NCBI GenBank assembly: GCA_040772085.1
Contig: JAXGYU010000002.1
Location: 1-64,000, forward strand
Direction of reading: 5' to 3'
Origin: JAXGMV01 sp040772085
GTDB lineage: Bacteria; Chloroflexota; Anaerolineae; Anaerolineales; Anaerolineaceae
DNA length: 64,000 nt
Made by a program: the position numbers and the translations under genes. Positions 51,516 through 60,018 of this stretch are shown piece by piece; the stretch's first letter is position 1, and every line of letters begins with the position of its first letter. Under the pieces are notes generated by a model that was given only the letters and a program-made list of their open reading frames with translations, searched no databases and had not been told where the DNA came from.

Positions 51516-53405
51516 CTATCTCACGCTGCGCAGGGTCAGGTTGTCAAAGCCGATCTCGCTATGATCCTGCCCGCCATCTGACGCAAGGAACGCGGCCCAG
51601 CCGCGCTGGAAGCGGCTGTCGGTTGCCTGGATGATCAGCACATCATTAACATAGAACGACAAGTTTTCCCCAATGCAACTAGCCCGCAGATGATAGCTTC
51701 TGGCATTCGGAATATCCACCGAGCGCAGCAGCGGCTGAACAAATTCAACTTCACCATCCTCGAGCTTGAGCAGCCCGACATAGCCGGTAGGAAACATTAC
51801 AAACGTATACCCATTCGCGTCACCGTCACGCCGGCACGAAAGCCCGATCGCCGGATTCACCGTGTTAATCAGGCTGACATCCACCGACACCTCGGAGTCA
51901 TCATACATATACCCAAAAGTGACAGTCGTATCCGAATTGCCGTAGGTGCGCAGGACATACATCCCATCCCTGTACATTTGCCAGCCATTGCCATCCACTT
52001 CGGGGAAATACGTCGAATCGATGGTTGAGAAATCGGTCGAGTACTCAGCCGGCGCGTTGTTGCTGCCAACGTCCAGATCCAGCACAATGTCGGTATTCGA
52101 TTCACCAGCCTGGGCTTTGGCGATCATCTCTCTGGCCACATTGATCGGCCGGATAGCGAGCTGACTGCCATAGGGAGGCGGACACAAGTCCTTCGAGTCA
52201 ATCACGCGATCGTTATTGGTGTCCAGAGTGCGCTGACAAAATCGCGATTGCGCCGGCTCGGAATAATCGTAGTCGGTCAGGATGCCAAGCACCTGCCCGT
52301 CTTCATCCAGCGCCATTCCACCCACCGACCCATCGGTGAAATTGCTACCTATGCGCAATAGTTTGCCGTCCTGCAACACTTCCTGGACGGCTACCGCAGC
52401 AACTTTCATCGGAAAATCCATATCATAATAGGAAGCGACACGCAGGAATTCCTTGGGCTTGAGCACATCGGAATCCCCAAGCGTCGCGTAATCCAGCGGA
52501 TAGTTGGTCAAATCGATCGGCTTGCCCTCCAGGTTCGTGACGATTTTCAGCACCGCGATATCCAGCTCGGGATCGATCTGTATTATTTTTGCGTGCCAGC
52601 TCAGGATCGCGACATCATCCTTGTAGCGAGCGGATGAAACGATGATGGCATGCACATTAAAATCCTCGGTCGGACTGACAGCCCGTGCTGTCGTCAGGAT
52701 CAAGCCGTCCGGCGAGACCAGCACGCCATTGGCAGACCAGGCAAATTCGAGCATATCATTCTGGACGACATAGATTTGCAGATTCATCAATGCCTGATAC
52801 GGCACCCTGGAAGTCAGGGATGATGGCGTCACCACGACATCGGGCGTGGCTGACGGCGCGGCTGCCATCACGGTGGGCGTATACACCGGCGTGGGCTGGC
52901 GGGAGACAAGCAGATCAATCGGCGCGGAAGCGATACCACCATCACTCAGGCGCACGCTTACATGTCCGCCATAACCGCCTGTCAGCCTGGGAGTGATGAT
53001 GAACGCGACTGTCGCTTCTCTGCCGGCATCGATGCGCAACTGCATCGGCACAATTGTTTTGATACCTTCGCGCCGGATCTCCGCGCTGGCTTTGGGCGTC
53101 ACCGAAACCAACTCCCCATCCGCCAGCAGGCTGTTCGACAACTCCAGCTCGCTGACTGTCACCGCGAACCGGCTGCGATTGGAGATCGTGAGCGTGACGT
53201 CAAAACTGGTCCCTGCCTGTGTGGTCGCCACTCGCTCTACAACCACCCGCACATTGCTGGCGCTCAGTCCAGGCAGCCATAGCTTACCCATCTGCCATAA
53301 TCCGTAAATCGTGCCGGCGATGACCAGCAATACCGTCACCAGCACAAGCCAGAGCCGTTTGCGCTTTCTGGGCGGGTTGTTCAAAGGTAGCGATTCTTCG
53401 TCCAT
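51516..53405 (-). CDS. membrane-anchored trypsin-fold pseudoprotease paralogue
   Basis: 629 residues with the same order as the flanking paralogues: membrane helix (LWLVLVTVLLVIAGTIYGLW), NEW3/Ig-like domain, trypsin-fold domain, DTNNDRVIDSKDLCP loop and laminin-G-like C-terminal domain. The catalytic His is Arg241 (LILTTARAVS) and the nucleophile position is Val361 (FTDGSVGGMAL); the Asp region PELDIAVLKI remains. Cleavage is therefore unlikely. The start at 53405 follows AGGAG and excludes 59 upstream codons that overlap the preceding gene. It could act as a binding partner or regulator of the active protease. Confidence 0.85.
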   Translation of the reverse strand: MDEESLPLNNPPRKRKRLWLVLVTVLLVIAGTIYGLWQMGKLWLPGLSASNVRVVVERVATTQAGTSFDVTLTISNRSRFAVTVSELELSNSLLADGELVSVTPKASAEIRREGIKTIVPMQLRIDAGREATVAFIITPRLTGGYGGHVSVRLSDGGIASAPIDLLVSRQPTPVYTPTVMAAAPSATPDVVVTPSSLTSRVPYQALMNLQIYVVQNDMLEFAWSANGVLVSPDGLILTTARAVSPTEDFNVHAIIVSSARYKDDVAILSWHAKIIQIDPELDIAVLKIVTNLEGKPIDLTNYPLDYATLGDSDVLKPKEFLRVASYYDMDFPMKVAAVAVQEVLQDGKLLRIGSNFTDGSVGGMALDEDGQVLGILTDYDYSEPAQSRFCQRTLDTNNDRVIDSKDLCPPPYGSQLAIRPINVAREMIAKAQAGESNTDIVLDLDVGSNNAPAEYSTDFSTIDSTYFPEVDGNGWQMYRDGMYVLRTYGNSDTTVTFGYMYDDSEVSVDVSLINTVNPAIGLSCRRDGDANGYTFVMFPTGYVGLLKLEDGEVEFVQPLLRSVDIPNARSYHLRASCIGENLSFYVNDVLIIQATDSRFQRGWAAFLASDGGQDHSEIGFDNLTLRSVR

Positions 53406-53427
53406 ATTCTCCTGAGCGCGGCCGGCA

Positions 53428-55365
53428 TCAGCCGCTTGGTGACAAGTCCGACAGATCGAGTTTCCTGATGGTGAAATTGTCGAAGGCGCCCCAGAACCAC
53501 AGTTTGTCTGGGTGCGCGACGCTGATACCGCTCGCGCCCGAGTAAATTCCTTCCACCTCCACCCTGCCCAGCTCTTTACCATTCACCGAAAGCGTCACCA
53601 GATTTTCATAACAGGAGCCGGTAAGCGTGAACGGTTTATGCTGCGGGATATCCGGCGAACGGGTCCAGTCCAGCAATGGCGCGACCTGCTTATTGCCCAT
53701 TGCGTACAGGATCGAGAACAAGCCAGTCTCAGACACCAACATGCCGTAATGATCACCCTCGTCGCTCATCCGGCAGAACACGCCAAAAATACCATTGCCT
53801 TTGGCCGACTCATAAGGTCTGACCTCTACGCTGACCGAGCTATTGCGCATTTTATCGGTGGTCGCCACAACGCCGGTCATCGCGGAATTGCTCGCCAGAA
53901 TCAGGCTGCCATCCACCAGGCTGATCTGGGAATCATTCATCGGAAACAACCTGTCCAGCCCGGCTTGAAAATCGTTCTGATACATCACCGTCCCATCCGG
54001 CGCGTCCTTATATTCATCGGTGAGTTCGAGCAATTTTTGCAGTTTGAAATCTATCCCCTTGCGGACTAATTCTTTGACCGGATTGACCGGCTGAATGACG
54101 TCCAGCTTGCCCATGGTGGGATAACAGCGATCGAGCGCGTCGATCTGTCCATCACGGTTGCTGTCGTAGATCTGAAGGCAGTCCGTGTATTGGTCATCAC
54201 CCCGGTAATTTGCCGGGCTGGCAATGCCTATCACCTCACCCTTCTCATTCAACACCGCGCCGCCGCTGAACCCGCCTTCGATCTTCTCCGAAAACCGGAT
54301 CGTTTTACCCGCGCCGTCCGCACCGACATCGCCAACCTGCGCGTATTTGATTGAAGGAACATACTCCTGATGCGGGTAACCGGCGACAACCAGCTTGTCA
54401 TTGGCAGCCAAAGTGGACGAGTCGCCAAGCGGTACATAAGGAAAGTTCATGGTTGCCGGTTCGATCAGCTCATTGTTCTCGTCCGTGATGATGCGCAGGA
54501 TGGCCGTATCGTTGTCCTTATCAATATCGAAGATTTCTGCGTGATAGTGGGTATACAGCTCAGAGAGGTTCCCGGTCGGTACATAGACGCCGAATAAAAC
54601 CAGGTCCATCCCCGGCTCACTGCTGACAAGCGTCGCTGAGGTGAGGATGGTGCCGTTCGCGCCGACCAGCACACCCGACCCGAGTTGCACCAGCGCCGCG
54701 CGATTGTCATGCGGCACATAACTCGAGATTTTTACAATTGCCTCGAGCGGCAGTTTTGGATTTGCGATTGGAATAGGCGGCAGAGCCAAGGGGGGCTTTT
54801 CCGGCGTAGACTGTGGTTCCTGCGCGCTTAATTTGTCAACCACATTGTAGGTTTCAGCCCGGGTGAGCGCGAAGAAGCTCCCCACCAGTTTGATGCTGCC
54901 GGCATGCAGCCTGGGTGCACCCGCGATGACCCGTACTGCCACGCGGCTGGTTGAACCGGCAGCCAGGTCGATGGCAAGCGGTATCAGGGTGCCGCCCTCT
55001 TCAATCACCAAGTTCTGCGGCTCGTCCGGCGTCACGCTGATGATCTGATCACCGGCTGCCATACCCTGGCTGAGCCATATCCCCTTCAATGGGATTGGCG
55101 CGCTGCCGAAGTTGGTGATCGTCAGCACCATGTCGAAAGGTTCATCCGCCAGTGTCTCATCCGGGACGTAGGTCTGAAAGGTCAGGTAGTCCAGCGCTTT
55201 GCTGCCCAGTCGCGGCAGCAGGCTGTAATACGTCCAGACAGCCGCGCCGGCAATCCCTGCCAACGCGATCAAGATGGCGATCGCCAGCCACCAGCGGCGT
55301 TTCTTTTTAATGGGTTGTGATTCCGAAGTGTTTTCCGGTTGCGATAATTCAGGAGACTCGCCCAT
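53428..55365 (-). CDS. membrane-anchored trypsin-fold paralogue lacking the catalytic His
   Basis: 645 residues. The membrane helix is LAIAILIALAGIAGAAVWTY, followed by an Ig-like domain, a trypsin-fold domain, the loop DSNRDGQIDALDRCYP and a laminin-G-like end (GIFGVFCRMSDEGDHYGMLV, FDNFTIRKL). Ser367 is kept in EGGFSGGAVLNEKG, but the His position is Thr245 (TILTSATLVSS), and the Asp site reads NDTAILRI. Loss of His should abolish normal serine-protease catalysis. It is the first gene of the series, 22 bases upstream of the second paralogue; the ATG is preceded by GAGGTGAG. Confidence 0.85.
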   Translation of the reverse strand: MGESPELSQPENTSESQPIKKKRRWWLAIAILIALAGIAGAAVWTYYSLLPRLGSKALDYLTFQTYVPDETLADEPFDMVLTITNFGSAPIPLKGIWLSQGMAAGDQIISVTPDEPQNLVIEEGGTLIPLAIDLAAGSTSRVAVRVIAGAPRLHAGSIKLVGSFFALTRAETYNVVDKLSAQEPQSTPEKPPLALPPIPIANPKLPLEAIVKISSYVPHDNRAALVQLGSGVLVGANGTILTSATLVSSEPGMDLVLFGVYVPTGNLSELYTHYHAEIFDIDKDNDTAILRIITDENNELIEPATMNFPYVPLGDSSTLAANDKLVVAGYPHQEYVPSIKYAQVGDVGADGAGKTIRFSEKIEGGFSGGAVLNEKGEVIGIASPANYRGDDQYTDCLQIYDSNRDGQIDALDRCYPTMGKLDVIQPVNPVKELVRKGIDFKLQKLLELTDEYKDAPDGTVMYQNDFQAGLDRLFPMNDSQISLVDGSLILASNSAMTGVVATTDKMRNSSVSVEVRPYESAKGNGIFGVFCRMSDEGDHYGMLVSETGLFSILYAMGNKQVAPLLDWTRSPDIPQHKPFTLTGSCYENLVTLSVNGKELGRVEVEGIYSGASGISVAHPDKLWFWGAFDNFTIRKLDLSDLSPSG

Positions 55366-55654
55366 CCCCGCTCACCTCATGAATGTGTTTCTATAATTGT
55401 AAGCCTCTTCTGCCTGCCATCCGTATGGGTATCCATACCGCCTGAGTGCAATATTTACCTTAAGGCTTGAGTGCAATTATCTCCCTCTGGCCAGCGGGCA
55501 ATTTCTTCACTGACGCCAGAAGGCGTTCTTCGCATTCAGGATAGCCTGCATGCAACGTTTGCACGCCATATGGGTGAAATAGCTGCACTTCTCTGAAATG
55601 CATTTTCTGCACGAGATTCATATTAACGACTTAATAGACTACTTTCATTTACCT

Positions 55655-56041
55655 TTAAGAGCCCTTGCTCTTCTTTTCATCTGAAAGTACCAGGTTCCAG
55701 TCATAGCGCGGGCTGCGGGAGGGTTGCTTGTACGTGCCCAGGTCCACCTTGCCCGCGTCATATTTTTCGAGAAATTGCATCAGCGCCAGTGTGACCACCT
55801 GGCTGGCCGGCACGCGTTCGGACTCCGACAGCTCCTTGACGCGCTGGCGCAGGGCTGGCGGCAGGTCGTAGGTCACGCGCTGCTCCTTTCGTGAGGCGAT
55901 CTTGTTCTGCTCGCGCAGCTTCTTCTGACGCTCTCGGCGCGGGAGCTGAGCCAGCTTCTGCTTCTCTTCCATATCCGAAAGCAGGTTGGCGACGGCTTCG
56001 TCCAGGATAGTCTTGCGTTTGAGCGGTGATTGGCGGGTCAT
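55655..56041 (-). CDS. ribbon-helix-helix protein, ParG/CopG-like partner of ParA
   Basis: 128 residues. A basic, flexible N-terminus is followed by a helical charged stretch (MEEKQKLAQLPRRERQKKLR) and a ribbon-helix-helix core (QRVTYDLPPALRQRVKELSE, RVPASQVVTLALMQFL). Its ATG overlaps the ParA stop as ATGA, a tight pairing typical of plasmid parA-parG or omega-type partition genes. It is the likely binder of the GGGTCGCC repeats before parA. The C-terminal 30 residues are polar and unlike known domains. Confidence 0.82.
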   Translation of the reverse strand: MTRQSPLKRKTILDEAVANLLSDMEEKQKLAQLPRRERQKKLREQNKIASRKEQRVTYDLPPALRQRVKELSESERVPASQVVTLALMQFLEKYDAGKVDLGTYKQPSRSPRYDWNLVLSDEKKSKGS

Positions 56042-56805
56042 GTGATCAGCTCCAGAAACTTGTCCAGCACCTGCTGGTAACCGCCCACCTGACCGCCGCG
56101 CTGGTCAAAGCCGGCAACAACGGGTGATCGGGGCGTGTATTCCCACAGCGTCTGGCCATAGGCGGTGGCTTCACGGGCGCGGGTATCCTGCGGGATCGGC
56201 GGCAGTACACTGGCGCCAAACGCGCCAACCAGCTCCCGGAACTGCAGCAGGGTCTCACGGGTGGAGCGGTCGAAGAAGGTCGGGATGATGCAGTACCCGT
56301 CGAAGCTGTGCCCGCGGCGGTTGATCTCTGCCATCGAGAGCAGGATCTCCTTGACGCCGTCGATCGAGAGCGCGTCAAGCCGGGTGGGGATGACTACCCA
56401 GTTGCTGGCGACCAGTCCGTTGACGTGCAGTACGTCCAGCGAAGGCGCCATGTCGAGCATAATGTACTCATATGGAAGAACACGCAGCCGCTCAGCGAGG
56501 ATGGTCTCGCGAAAGTCGGACTGGATGATCTGGCGCTTGACCATTTCGGTGGTCTTGTCGCCGGGCAGTACATCCAGGTCCTTCATGACGGACACCACCA
56601 CATCCTGCAACGGTGCGTCCTCGCCGATGAACTCGTACAAGCCATTGGTCTTCTCCAGTCCGAAGGAGATGGCGACATGCCCCTGGGGATCAAGGTCGAC
56701 CAGCAGGGTTTTATAGCCGGCTTGCGCCAGACCATGAGAGAGCGTGACGGCGGTTGTGGTCTTGCCGACACCGCCTTTTTGATTGGCAAACGCGATAATT
56801 TTCAT
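56038..56805 (-). CDS. parA: ParA-type partition ATPase
   Basis: 255 residues. The deviant Walker A is FANQKGGVGKTTTAVTLSHG, Walker A' is LLVDLDPQGHVAISFG, and the Walker B-like region is YIMLDMAPSLD. It lacks an N-terminal DNA-binding extension, as in small type Ib or chromosomal ParA/Soj proteins. It would bind nucleoid DNA in the ATP state and move cargo marked by its partner. The partner gene overlaps its stop. Upstream are four GGGTCGCC-type repeats and a TATAAA promoter element. Confidence 0.95.
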   Translation of the reverse strand: MKIIAFANQKGGVGKTTTAVTLSHGLAQAGYKTLLVDLDPQGHVAISFGLEKTNGLYEFIGEDAPLQDVVVSVMKDLDVLPGDKTTEMVKRQIIQSDFRETILAERLRVLPYEYIMLDMAPSLDVLHVNGLVASNWVVIPTRLDALSIDGVKEILLSMAEINRRGHSFDGYCIIPTFFDRSTRETLLQFRELVGAFGASVLPPIPQDTRAREATAYGQTLWEYTPRSPVVAGFDQRGGQVGGYQQVLDKFLELIT

Positions 56806-56862
56806 TACACCTTCCGATCTGCGCCGAATGCCGCGCGGAAAACAGGCTGCAATCTGGAATAA

Positions 56863-56950
56863 GGGTCGCCCCTGTGTTAATATGTTTATTTATACCACAA
56901 ATTACAAGGGCGACCCTAAGAGGCGACCCTTGTAAAATGATAAGGTCGCC
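56863..56950. promoter_or_regulatory. GGGTCGCC iterons: candidate centromere/operator upstream of parA
   Basis: The octamer GGGTCGCC occurs at 56863-56870, inverted at 56909-56916 and 56922-56929, and as AGGTCGCC at 56943-56950. The middle pair sits in a larger inverted repeat with arms TTACAAGGG / CCCTTGTAA. On the minus strand a TGGTATAAAT -10-like element lies between the copies, so binding could control parA. ParG-type RHH proteins bind such short repeats as both centromere and operator. Confidence 0.7.
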
Positions 56951-57122
56951 CCTAATGACGAAAAAACGCCTTTTTCCTCAAATCTGACCTGGTGAAGCTG
57001 CCTGAATGCGTTTACCGGAAAGTGACCCTTCCGCGCGCGAATTTTTATCCTGCGAGGAGAGGACCTTGGAGCGAAAATAGTAGCATTTTCCAAGCAGGTT
57101 TGACGAATTTCTGAAAAATTCC

Positions 57123-57150
57123 TTGACGCATATCCAGCACCTGATATACT
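57123..57150 (+). promoter_or_regulatory. promoter of the tyrS T-box leader
   Basis: TTGACG (57123-57128) and TATACT (57145-57150) are 16 bases apart, with a TG two bases before the -10 box. Transcription would start just before the T-box leader. Confidence 0.8.
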
Positions 57151-57157
57151 GCTGCTC

Positions 57158-57383
57158 ATACGCGAAAGACTGTGACGGGAATAAGTACGGCGTCCCGCGG
57201 GTTTCAGAGAGCAGCCGGCCGGTGCGAGGCTGCAACCCAAAGCGCCCGAATACCTCCCCGAGTCGCTCCGCTGAACCAAAGAGTAAGCGCAGCCGTGACC
57301 CCGCGTTAAGGGATCGAGCCAGGAAACTGGGAAATAAGGTGGTACCACGAGTCTTCGTCCTTTGCGCGAAGACTTATTTATTT
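57158..57383 (+). ncRNA. T-box leader (tRNA-Tyr-sensing riboswitch)
   Basis: The T-box core AAATAAGGTGGTACCACG is at 57332-57349. A TAC tyrosine codon in AATAAGTACGG at 57186-57188 fits the specifier loop of stem I. A terminator-type stem AGTCTTCG / CGAAGACT (57350-57374) is followed by TATTTATTT and then the tyrS ribosome site. Uncharged tRNA-Tyr should pair with the TAC codon and the T-box bulge and prevent the terminator. The T tract is imperfect, so control may be partly translational. Confidence 0.9.
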
Positions 57384-57393
57384 GGAGGCGAAC

Positions 57394-58635
57394 ATGGATC
57401 TGTTTGACGAGCTGAAGGAACGCGGATATATCTACCAGACAACCGATGAGGAACGGACGCGGGAATTGCTTTCCGGCAATCAACCCTTTACATTCTATCT
57501 GGGCATCGACCCGACCGCGGACAGCCTGCACATCGGGCACTTCTTCGCGCTGATGCTCTTCAGACATTTGCAGCGCGCAGGTCACCGGGGCATCCTGTTG
57601 GTAGGCGGAGCCACCGCCATGATCGGTGACCCCAGCGGCAAGAGCGATATGCGCAAGATGCTCTCGAAAGCAGAGATCGAAGCCAATATCGAGGAAGTGG
57701 CCACGCTCGCCCAGCGCTTCATCAGGACCGATGGGGAGAATCCCGCCATCATTACCAACAATGCCTACTGGCTCAATGATCTGGGCTTCATCGATTTCAT
57801 GCGCGAGGTCGGCATCCACTTCAACATCAACCGTATGCTGGCAGCGGAGAGTTATGCCAAGCGGCTGGAAGAAGGCGGACTGACCTTTCTGGAAATGAGC
57901 TACATGTTGATGCAGGCGTATGACTTTGTGCATCTGAACCGCACGGAAGGCTGCGTGATGCAGATTGGGGGCAGCGATCAATGGGGCAACATTGTTGCCG
58001 GCACCAACCTGAGCCGCAAGTTCTCAAACCTTGCCGATGAAGACCGCCCCGAGCTGGTGGGCCTCACCTGTCCGCTGCTGATGACCAATGACGGCAAGAA
58101 AATGGGTAAGACCGAGAAAGGCACGCTGTGGGTGGCGCGTGAGAAAACGTCGGTCTATGATTTCTACCAGTACTTCTACAACGTCGATGACGGTGATGTC
58201 GAAATGCTGCTGCGGCTGTTCACCGACCTGCCGCTGGATGAGATCAAGACATTATGCGCGACAGATATTGTGAAAGCCAAGCAGCGCATGGCGTATGAAA
58301 CGACGGCGCTGGTGCACGGTGTCGAAGAGGCTGATAAAGTGCTCGAGACGGTCAGGAGCCTGTTTGGTCAGCAGCAGTTCAGCCAGGATATGCCCACGGT
58401 TGAGGTGGATGCTGGTGAAGAAAGCTACGGGCTGCTGGACCTGATCATCACGGCCGGGTTCGCGGCCTCACGCGGTCAGGCGCGGCGGCTGGTGGACCAG
58501 CGCGGCATCTCGCTGGACGGGGTCGTGCAGCAATCTGCCGATGGCGTAGTCGAAGCCGCCCGGCTGGCGGGCGACGGCGTGGTGATGCGCAAGGGGAAGA
58601 AAGACTACATGCGGCTGAAACTGAAAGCCGCCTGA
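57394..58635 (+). CDS. tyrS: tyrosyl-tRNA synthetase
   Basis: 413 residues. The HIGH-type motif is LGIDPTADSLHIGHFFALM, the tyrosine-binding region is QAYDFVHLNRTEGCVMQIGG, and the KMSKS-type loop reads DGKKMGKTEKGTLWV, as in many bacterial TyrRS. A C-terminal S4 RNA-binding domain is present (AASRGQARRLVDQRGISLDG). The ATG at 57394 follows GGAGG; a TTG twelve bases upstream is inside the ribosome site and is rejected. Expression is governed by the T-box leader. Confidence 0.97.
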   Translation: MDLFDELKERGYIYQTTDEERTRELLSGNQPFTFYLGIDPTADSLHIGHFFALMLFRHLQRAGHRGILLVGGATAMIGDPSGKSDMRKMLSKAEIEANIEEVATLAQRFIRTDGENPAIITNNAYWLNDLGFIDFMREVGIHFNINRMLAAESYAKRLEEGGLTFLEMSYMLMQAYDFVHLNRTEGCVMQIGGSDQWGNIVAGTNLSRKFSNLADEDRPELVGLTCPLLMTNDGKKMGKTEKGTLWVAREKTSVYDFYQYFYNVDDGDVEMLLRLFTDLPLDEIKTLCATDIVKAKQRMAYETTALVHGVEEADKVLETVRSLFGQQQFSQDMPTVEVDAGEESYGLLDLIITAGFAASRGQARRLVDQRGISLDGVVQQSADGVVEAARLAGDGVVMRKGKKDYMRLKLKAA

Positions 58636-58673
58636 AATTCCTGAAGAAATCGTAGTAACTGATATGATGCGAG

Positions 58674-58701
58674 CGAAAGTGTAACCGTGGTTACACTTTC
58701 G
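58674..58701. promoter_or_regulatory. perfect palindrome at the 3' end of the ParB-like gene
   Basis: 13-base arms CGAAAGTGTAACC / GGTTACACTTTCG around GT. It overlaps the stop codon of the ParB-like gene. The inner 24 bp, AAAGTGTAACC-NN-GGTTACACTTT, recur at 59905-59940. No T run follows on either strand, so a protein-binding site is favoured over a terminator. Confidence 0.75.
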
Positions 58702-59860
58702 AATTCGCGCGCACCTGCAGCAGGCGCACCAATTCTTCCAGCATGCTGAGGACGTACGGCGCGTCTCCGGTCACCATCAGATCGTTTGCGATGGCGTCCA
58801 GCGCCTTGCCGCGTTCCCTGACGCTCATGCCCGAGAGCGTGCGCTGGAACAAGCGGATGTTGCGGAAAGCCTTGGTGCGTTCATCCAGCTTGAGCGGCGT
58901 GGTGACGCTGGTTTCCGTCCCTGCCTGATCTCGTTCCGGCTGGCGCAGCAGTTGGATCTCCTCCGAGGTCAGGGCTTCCTGACCGCTCAGCCTGATCATC
59001 TCTTCCCATTGCGCTTTGGGCAACGCCAGAATCTCGCGCAGGACGCGCTCGGAGAGACGGTAGTGGTCAGCCATCTCAAGCAGGGGCGTTGGCAGGCGCA
59101 GGATGTTGAGCAGTTGCACCATGCGCGGGCGGGTGAGCTGCATGAGCGGGATGAGTTTGTCCCAGGTGCCGGGCGGCATGCGCTGGCTGCGCGCCTGGCG
59201 GAAGAATTCGTATTCGTCCTTGAAATTCGCGTTGGGCTGCTGATCGAGCTCGGCCAGGATCAGCGCGGCGACCTCACAGGCCTGGCTGACTGCCGAGGGC
59301 GCCTCGGCGTGACGGTTCTCGAGCACCTGGCGCTGGCGGGTGGGTTTTTCGATCACCTCGACCCGCAACAGCGGTTCTGTCGCGCCGCCCTCGGAGACAT
59401 GCCTCAGGCAGGAAGCCCAGAAGCGGCGCTCGCCGGTCTCGATCTGGAACAGCAGCCGGCCGTCAGACTGCTTCTGCCAGGCGCCGGTGATCGGCTTGAT
59501 CTGGCCGTGCGTCTCGAAGGAGCTGCCCATTTGCAGCAGGCGTTCCAGGCTGGCGCGATAGAGCGGATCCTGTTCGGCGAGTTCGAGCCAGCGGCGGGCG
59601 GTCTCATAGCAGTCGAGCAGTCCGCCGAAAAAGGCCGCGCGTAAGGCGTTAGGCAGCAAGCGGCGCGGCTGGAATCGGTCGGGGATCATTTCGGAGGGGC
59701 GCAGGCGCTCGATGCGTTCGACGCGCTTGGTGCCGGCAGGGATCAGGGCGGCGGTAGCAGGGTCAGCGGGTTTACCGCGCTGGGGCGAAGTGCCGGTTGA
59801 GAAGTCAGGGGTTTGGAAATCTTCCAGCGCGTTGGCGCGCCTGCGTTTTTCAGCGCTCAT
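58691..59860 (-). CDS. ParB-like DNA-binding protein
   Basis: 389 residues. The ParB/Srx N-terminal region is RLRPSEMIPDRFQPRRLLPN, with an insertion of about 50 residues before HGQIKPITGAW and ETGERRFWASC (ParB box). A central helix-turn-helix region follows (TWDKLIPLMQLTRPRMVQLL, RLPTPLLEMADHYRLSERVL). The C-terminus is helical. The insertion before the box is unusual for ParB. The start at 59860 follows GGAGG; longer starts at 59890 and 59923 overlap the promoter. A near-identical palindrome lies at each end of the gene. It may be a centromere-binding partition protein or a ParB-derived regulator. Confidence 0.82.
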   Translation of the reverse strand: MSAEKRRRANALEDFQTPDFSTGTSPQRGKPADPATAALIPAGTKRVERIERLRPSEMIPDRFQPRRLLPNALRAAFFGGLLDCYETARRWLELAEQDPLYRASLERLLQMGSSFETHGQIKPITGAWQKQSDGRLLFQIETGERRFWASCLRHVSEGGATEPLLRVEVIEKPTRQRQVLENRHAEAPSAVSQACEVAALILAELDQQPNANFKDEYEFFRQARSQRMPPGTWDKLIPLMQLTRPRMVQLLNILRLPTPLLEMADHYRLSERVLREILALPKAQWEEMIRLSGQEALTSEEIQLLRQPERDQAGTETSVTTPLKLDERTKAFRNIRLFQRTLSGMSVRERGKALDAIANDLMVTGDAPYVLSMLEELVRLLQVRANSKV

Positions 59861-59888
59861 CGGGACCTCCGGGGAGATGGATGGTTTC

Positions 59889-59894
59889 ATTATA
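59889..59894 (-). promoter_or_regulatory. -10 promoter element of the ParB-like gene
   Basis: On the minus strand TATAAT lies about 29 bases before ATG 59860. The -35 position falls inside the palindrome at 59905-59940, so binding there would block transcription. Confidence 0.65.
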
Positions 59895-59904
59895 GTAGAA
59901 GAGT

Positions 59905-59940
59905 GGGCACAAAGTGTAACCACGGTTACACTTTGTGCCC
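59905..59940. promoter_or_regulatory. perfect 36-bp palindrome at the ParB-like promoter
   Basis: 17-base arms GGGCACAAAGTGTAACC / GGTTACACTTTGTGCCC around AC. The core is the same as in the palindrome at 58674-58701. It covers the -35 region of the ParB-like gene, so it is a strong candidate operator or parS-like site. Confidence 0.8.
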
Positions 59941-60018
59941 GTAAGGTTGACGAGATTAGTGCCGATCAGACCCTACAACCAGGCTTGGCTTCCTCGCGGC
60001 ATGCATGAGAATCAATCT

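Noticed and set aside
58674..58701. Palindrome read as a tyrS terminator
   Set aside because: No T run follows on either strand and the same core recurs at the ParB-like promoter, so a binding site is more likely.
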